Positions 56,989-64,000 of a DNA stretch of 64,000 bases are shown here, piece by piece. Position numbers and translations under genes: made by a program. Below the pieces are notes generated by a model, which saw nothing but the letters and a program-made list of their open reading frames with translations, was not told the DNA's origin and made no database searches. Position 1 is the stretch's first letter. Each line of letters begins with the position of its first letter. The stretch comes from Shewanella japonica (lineage in GTDB: Bacteria; Pseudomonadota; Gammaproteobacteria; Enterobacterales; Shewanellaceae): the NCBI RefSeq assembly GCF_002075795.1, contig NZ_CP020472.1, forward strand, positions 355,001-419,000, written 5' to 3'.

Positions 56989-58857
56989 ATGGACAATCAT
57001 ATCTCAGGTTCAGTAGAAGCACAGCCGCAGCAGATTTCAGTTCCCACTCCAGCATTGGAGCAGGACGCACTCGGCTATCATTTACAACAGATATTTGGTT
57101 ATCGTGACTTCAGAGAAGGTCAGCGTGAGATTATTGAGCAAACGTTAAACGGCCAAGACACATTAGTTATCATGCCCACAGGTGGCGGTAAAAGTATGTG
57201 TTATCAGCTGCCAGCTTTATTACTGCCAGGGTTGACAGTAGTGGTGTCACCTTTGATTTCTTTGATGAAAGATCAAGTGGACAGCTTAACTCAATCTGGG
57301 GTTGCGGCAGCTTATTTGAACTCATCCTTACCTCGTGAAGAAACGGTGGCAATACTACGTCGTTTGCATCAAGGTGAAATTAAGCTGCTATATGTATCGC
57401 CAGAGCGCTTACTTCGTCCTGACTTTATTGAGCGTTTACATGAATTACAGGTATCTCTGTTTGCCATTGACGAAGCGCATTGCATCAGTCAATGGGGCCA
57501 TGATTTTAGACCTGAATATGCCGCCCTTGGTCAGCTAAAACAGATATTTCCATACATTCCACTGATGGCATTAACAGCTACAGCTGATCAAGCAACTCGT
57601 GAGAGTATTTGCCAGCGGCTTCATATCACGCCATTTTGCTTATTATCTAGCTTTGACAGACCTAATATCCGTTACACTGTGGTCGAAAAGCTCAATGCTG
57701 CTAACCAGCTAAAGCAGTTTTTACAACTGCAAAAAGGCAGTAATGGCATTATCTACTGCAGTAGTCGACGCCGTGTTGATGAAGTTGCTGATCGCCTCAA
57801 GCTGCAGGGCTTCAGCGCTGCTGCGTACCATGCGGGTATGACACAAGAAGAACGTGTTGATATTCAAGATAAATTTTTAAAAGATAAAATCGATATTGTA
57901 GTGGCAACTGTTGCCTTTGGCATGGGGATTAATAAATCCAATGTCCGCTTTGTAGTGCATTACGATATTCCGAAAAGCGTGGAGTCTTACTACCAAGAAA
58001 CAGGCCGAGCAGGACGAGATGGCTTAGATGCTGAAGCTTACATGTTATTTGACCCTGCTGATATTGGGCGCGTGAAGCATTTAATTGAGCAATCTGAGCC
58101 AGGTCCGCAACAAGATGTGGAGTTCCATAAAATGAATACCATGGCGGCGTTTGCTGAAGCGCAAACATGCCGCCGTCAGGTATTACTGCATTACTTTGAT
58201 GAAAGTGCTGATAAGCCTTGTGGTAACTGCGATGTCTGTATTGACCCGCCTAAAAAGTATGATGGCAGTGAAGATGCTAAAAAAGTTTTGTCTTGTATCT
58301 TTAGACTAAACCAGCATTTTGGGGTGAATCAGGTCATTGACGTGTTACGTGGCTCAAAAGCGGCCAATGTGATGGATCGTGGCCATAATAAGTTATCCAC
58401 TTGGGGAATTGGCAAGGAGCAAAGCCATGAGTATTGGTTGTCGGTTACACGTCAACTCATTCACCTTGGACTGGCTTCACAAGATATTACCCGTGGTTCA
58501 TCTGTTAAGCTAAACGAATCAGCAAGAGCCGTGTTAAAAGGCGAGGTGACATTGCAACTTGCAGAGCCTCGTATTCAATTAGTGACCACTAAACGTCGCA
58601 GTAGCGCCTCTCGTGCGCCGCAGCAATACGACAGAAAGCTTTTTGCACGCCTGAAATTACTACGAAGAGAGCTGGCCGAAGAGCATGACGTTCCGCCATA
58701 TTTAGTATTCAATGACGCAACATTAGCAGAAATGGCGGCAATGGTACCCACGAGCGCCGGAGAAATGTTAGCGGTGAATGGTGTTGGTGAGCGTAAGTTA
58801 AGCCGATTTGGTAATGCCTTTTTGGATGAAATTAGCCAATACTTAATCGAAAGCTAG
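56989..58857 (+). CDS. recQ: ATP-dependent DNA helicase RecQ
   Basis: About 622 residues. Family similarity begins near LQQIFGYRDFREGQREII. The start is unsettled: ATG 56989 fits the family length best, while TTG 56920 has a good GAGG and ATG 56941 is also in frame. Helicase motifs include IMPTGGGKSMCYQ (Walker A), FAIDEAHCISQWGHDF (DEAH and aromatic loop) and QETGRAGRDG. The zinc-binding Cys residues (CRRQ, CGNCDVC) and the C-terminal HRDC domain (about the last 80 residues) follow. It unwinds 3'-5' in recombination repair through RecF-type pathways. Confidence 0.95.
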   Translation: MDNHISGSVEAQPQQISVPTPALEQDALGYHLQQIFGYRDFREGQREIIEQTLNGQDTLVIMPTGGGKSMCYQLPALLLPGLTVVVSPLISLMKDQVDSLTQSGVAAAYLNSSLPREETVAILRRLHQGEIKLLYVSPERLLRPDFIERLHELQVSLFAIDEAHCISQWGHDFRPEYAALGQLKQIFPYIPLMALTATADQATRESICQRLHITPFCLLSSFDRPNIRYTVVEKLNAANQLKQFLQLQKGSNGIIYCSSRRRVDEVADRLKLQGFSAAAYHAGMTQEERVDIQDKFLKDKIDIVVATVAFGMGINKSNVRFVVHYDIPKSVESYYQETGRAGRDGLDAEAYMLFDPADIGRVKHLIEQSEPGPQQDVEFHKMNTMAAFAEAQTCRRQVLLHYFDESADKPCGNCDVCIDPPKKYDGSEDAKKVLSCIFRLNQHFGVNQVIDVLRGSKAANVMDRGHNKLSTWGIGKEQSHEYWLSVTRQLIHLGLASQDITRGSSVKLNESARAVLKGEVTLQLAEPRIQLVTTKRRSSASRAPQQYDRKLFARLKLLRRELAEEHDVPPYLVFNDATLAEMAAMVPTSAGEMLAVNGVGERKLSRFGNAFLDEISQYLIES

Positions 58858-59411
58858 TTAATCTTTGGTACAAGGCTTATTGCGTTATCATCAAGGATGT
58901 TAGCGAGCCGTTTTAATGCTAGGTAATGAAAGCGTGATGGTTCTTCACCTCCTCAGTTCTTCACTTCTTCAATTCTCGTTTGTCGTCAATTTTAGCTCTC
59001 TTATATTTCACTAGCTTGATTTCATCATTCTCGTTATGGCCTTCCTTTGTGTGCAACCGCTTTGATTAGGTTATCGCGCAAACATGATTAACAGGTGTTT
59101 TTAATCACGAACGATCTATTTCATTCAGTTACTATGCTAGTCCCATATTCAATGTTTGCTGGCTGCGTATTGATTCGCATGGCTGATATAACAAAAATGG
59201 CTTAATCACTTCAAAAAATTTATGCACTTTTTTATTGGTGATGATATTTAGTCGTTTGATGCAAATTATTTTTGAAAATAAATCCTAGAATCAGCGTATA
59301 TCAAGGTTTACGTTGGGTTTTTCTTTATCGCTACACTGTTTTAGGGAAGATTGACTGTCGAGTCTGATTTAGCTTTAAGGGATAATTGAACAAAAGATGA
59401 ATAAAATAGGG
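58858..59411. other. Long intergenic region upstream of the leu operon
   Basis: About 550 bp of AT-rich sequence with no open frame, hairpin or RNA gene that I can support. A short TTCTTCAC repeat occurs near 58940-58970. Confidence 0.5.
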
Positions 59412-59440
59412 TTGACACAGCAGGCTTGTCACGTTAAAAA
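59412..59440 (+). promoter_or_regulatory. Putative sigma70 promoter of leuL-leuABCD
   Basis: A perfect -35 TTGACA (59412-59417) with a weak -10 (TAAAAA, 59435-59440) at 17 bp. Transcription would start near 59447, about 38 bp before the leader peptide. Confidence 0.5.
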
Positions 59441-59484
59441 GTCAGTATAGAACATTTTAATTTAAGAATAATTAGTTAACTTTA

Positions 59485-59574
59485 ATGAATATTTATAGTG
59501 GTAACATTCTCCTAGGTCTCTTTCTTCTCTTACGCAAAATTTGCGCGGAGTCCTTTGTGTTACTTGCTAAATAA
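59485..59574 (+). CDS. leuL: leu operon leader peptide
   Basis: A 29-codon open frame, too short for most gene callers. It starts MNIYSGN, and codons 9-16 hold six leucines (positions 9, 10, 12, 14, 15, 16), written with the codons CTC, CTA, CTT and TTA; two more follow near the end before TAA. A transcription terminator lies 17 bp after its stop and 135 bp before leuA. This is the layout of the leucine attenuator: ribosomes stalled for Leu-tRNA would favour the antiterminator. Confidence 0.85.
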   Translation: MNIYSGNILLGLFLLLRKICAESFVLLAK

Positions 59575-59591
59575 GTTTACTTGCATTCACA

Positions 59592-59622
59592 AACCCCGCG
59601 CTAACAGCCGCGGGGTTTTTTG
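59592..59622 (+). terminator. leu operon attenuator (terminator hairpin)
   Basis: A 9-bp perfect stem (AACCCCGCG with CGCGGGGTT), 8-base loop and seven T. GCGCGG at 59543-59548, inside leuL, can pair with CCGCGC at 59596-59601, giving a possible antiterminator that competes with this hairpin. Confidence 0.85.
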
Positions 59623-59756
59623 TTTCTGAACCAATTGATTTTTAGAACAAACAAATAGACGAATGACTTGCTAAACACTTTTAATGGCGTCGCAGTTATT
59701 TGTTAGAAAACCGAACAAACTTTTACCTGAACAACAAAGTTCGATGGAGAAAACTG

Positions 59757-62415
<2,659 letters not shown>

Positions 62416-62416
<1 letters not shown>

Positions 62417-63834
62417 TGGCAACTCAAGCAAGTGGTGCTCAGACTCTGTATGAAAAAGTGTGGGATGCCCATGTACTGGCATCGCCAGAAGCTGAGGCGC
62501 CGATTATCTATGTGGATCGCCATTTGGTTCACGAGGTGACATCACCGCAGGCCTTCAGTGGTTTAAAAACCGCAGGGCGTAAACTCCGCGCACCTGAAAA
62601 AACCTTTGCAACCATGGATCATAATATCTCGACATTGAGCGCGAGCTTAGATGCGATGAGTCCAATGGCACGTATTCAAGTGGAGACATTAGCGCAAAAC
62701 TGTAAAGAATTTGGCGTTAAGCTTTATGATATTCACCATCCTAACCAAGGTATTGTTCATGTAATGGGGCCAGAATTAGGCATTACACTTCCTGGTACTG
62801 TCATTGTTTGTGGCGACTCGCATACGGCGACACATGGGGCATTTGGTGCGTTGGCATTTGGTATTGGTACCTCAGAAGTTGAGCATGTGTTAGCAACCCA
62901 AACTATGCGTCAGCTGAAAGCGAAAACCATGAAAGTGGAAGTACGTGGTCATGTCGCTGAAGGCATTACAGCAAAAGATATTGTGTTAGCCATCATTGGT
63001 CGTTTAGGCATGGATGGCGGTACTGGTTATGTCGTTGAGTTCTGTGGTGACGCTATCGAAGCGCTATCAATGGAAGGTCGCATGACATTATGTAACATGG
63101 CCATTGAAATGGGCGCTAAAGCAGGCATGGTTGCGCCTGATCAAACCACATTCGACTATCTTGAAGGGCGCGAGTTTTCTCCTAAAGGCGATGACTGGCA
63201 GCAAGCCGTTGCGGATTGGACTGCGTTAAAAACCGATACAGATGCAAGCTTTGATGCAGAAGTGATTTTAGACGCTGCCGATATTGCACCACAATTAACT
63301 TGGGGAACAAATCCAGGTCAAGTGGTTCCGATTGATGCAGAAGTGCCAAATCCAGCGAGCGAGCCAAATGCGACAGTGCGTAGTAGCATGGAAAAAGCCC
63401 TTGAATATATTGGCCTAACTTCTGGTACCAAAATGGTTGATATTCCGATTAATAAAGTCTTTATTGGTTCGTGTACTAACTCTCGTATCGAAGACTTACG
63501 TGCAGCTGCGCACCATGCTAAAAACCGTAAAGTCGCTGATGGCGTCACTGCGATTGTGGTTCCAGGTTCTGGACAAGTTAAATTACAGGCAGAAGCAGAA
63601 GGGTTAGATAAAGTCTTCCTTGATGCTGGTTTTGAGTGGCGCTTACCGGGTTGCTCTATGTGTTTAGCAATGAATGATGATCGATTAGAAGCTGGCGATC
63701 GCTGCGCATCGACCAGTAATCGTAATTTTGAAGGTCGCCAAGGCCGTGGCAGTCGAACACATTTGGTGAGCCCTGCAATGGCAGCTGCAGCTGCTATCGC
63801 TGGTCATTTTGTTGATATCCGTAAGCCTTATTAA
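62416..63834 (+). CDS. leuC: 3-isopropylmalate dehydratase large subunit
   Basis: A 472-residue aconitase-family subunit. The three 4Fe-4S cluster Cys are in [14 protein letters not shown] (near 350) and [10 protein letters not shown] (near 410-420). [19 protein letters not shown] near 132-150 is the family signature. With LeuD it isomerises 2- to 3-isopropylmalate. Confidence 0.97.
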
Positions 63835-63861
63835 TCCATTACCACTAGAAGAGAGAAACAG

Positions 63862-64000
63862 ATGCAAGCTTTTACTCAACATACTGGTCTAGCGGTTGCG
63901 ATTGATAGTACGAATATCGACACTGACCAAATAATTCCTAAGCAATTCTTATCAAAAGTGACAAGGGATGGCTTTGGGGTACATTTATTCCATGATTGGC
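63862..64000 (+). CDS. leuD: 3-isopropylmalate dehydratase small subunit (partial, 3' end off window)
   Basis: The first 46 residues only, starting [20 protein letters not shown] with [12 protein letters not shown], the conserved LeuD swivel-domain entry. The ATG follows leuC by 27 bp and has AGAGAG upstream. The gene is cut by the right edge. Confidence 0.95.
   Translation, partial: MQAFTQHTGLAVAIDSTNIDTDQIIPKQFLSKVTRDGFGVHLFHDW

Overview
The window is about 64 kb of a gammaproteobacterial chromosome, most likely Shewanella or a close relative. The evidence is the moderate GC content and the linkage of gmk-rpoZ-spoT-ridA with recG, of yicC, rph, pyrE, slmA, dut, coaBC, radC, rpmB and rpmG, and of rarD-yigI-recQ, followed by a leader-controlled leuABCD operon. 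No rRNA, tRNA or CRISPR array was seen.

Region 1 (1-16540, all minus strand) is a tightly packed aryl polyene (APE/xanthomonadin-like) pigment operon of 18 genes. Many of its genes overlap by 1, 4 or 11 bp. Reading in transcription order it encodes a chain-length factor, an acyltransferase, two acyl carrier proteins, a membrane protein, an AMP-ligase, a dehydratase, a glycosyltransferase-acyltransferase fusion, a HAL-family aromatic ammonia-lyase, a thioesterase, a LolA-like carrier, an MMPL exporter, a halogenase-like flavoprotein, a lipoprotein, a ketosynthase, a second dehydratase, a ketoreductase and a second ketosynthase that runs off the left edge. Together these would prime an aryl starter, extend it as a conjugated polyene on ACPs, and move the lipidated product to the outer membrane.

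Region 2 (16.8-34.0 kb) is housekeeping: a DUF3014-type protein, recG, a DesK/DesR-like two-component pair, a TPR protein, a Ca/Na antiporter, an acyl-CoA ligase, ridA, spoT, rpoZ and gmk. After these come a plus-strand membrane protein, an APH-fold kinase and yjjG, and then an MscS channel on the minus strand.

Region 3 (about 34.1-41.25 kb) looks like an integrated island abutting the 3' end of yicC. It holds a C5-cytosine DNA methyltransferase, decayed IS remnants, a receiver-domain protein with an unrecognised C-terminal region, a protein with two GHKL ATPase domains (one Hsp90/MORC-like, one histidine-kinase-like with an H-box), and a P4-type tyrosine integrase with repeat-rich DNA upstream. 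No nuclease is recognisable. The methyltransferase, dual-ATPase kinase and receiver set is the best candidate in the window for an undescribed (possibly anti-phage) system.

Region 4 (41.3-64 kb) returns to core genes: yicC, a divergent lgt, a PanE-like reductase, rph-pyrE (with a likely attenuator), folE, an S9 peptidase, slmA, dut, coaBC, radC, rpmB-rpmG, argA (with likely ARG boxes), a PH-domain membrane protein, rarD, yigI, recQ, and leuL-leuABCD (leuD cut by the right edge). Functions are inferred from motifs read by eye and from gene order; no database search was run.
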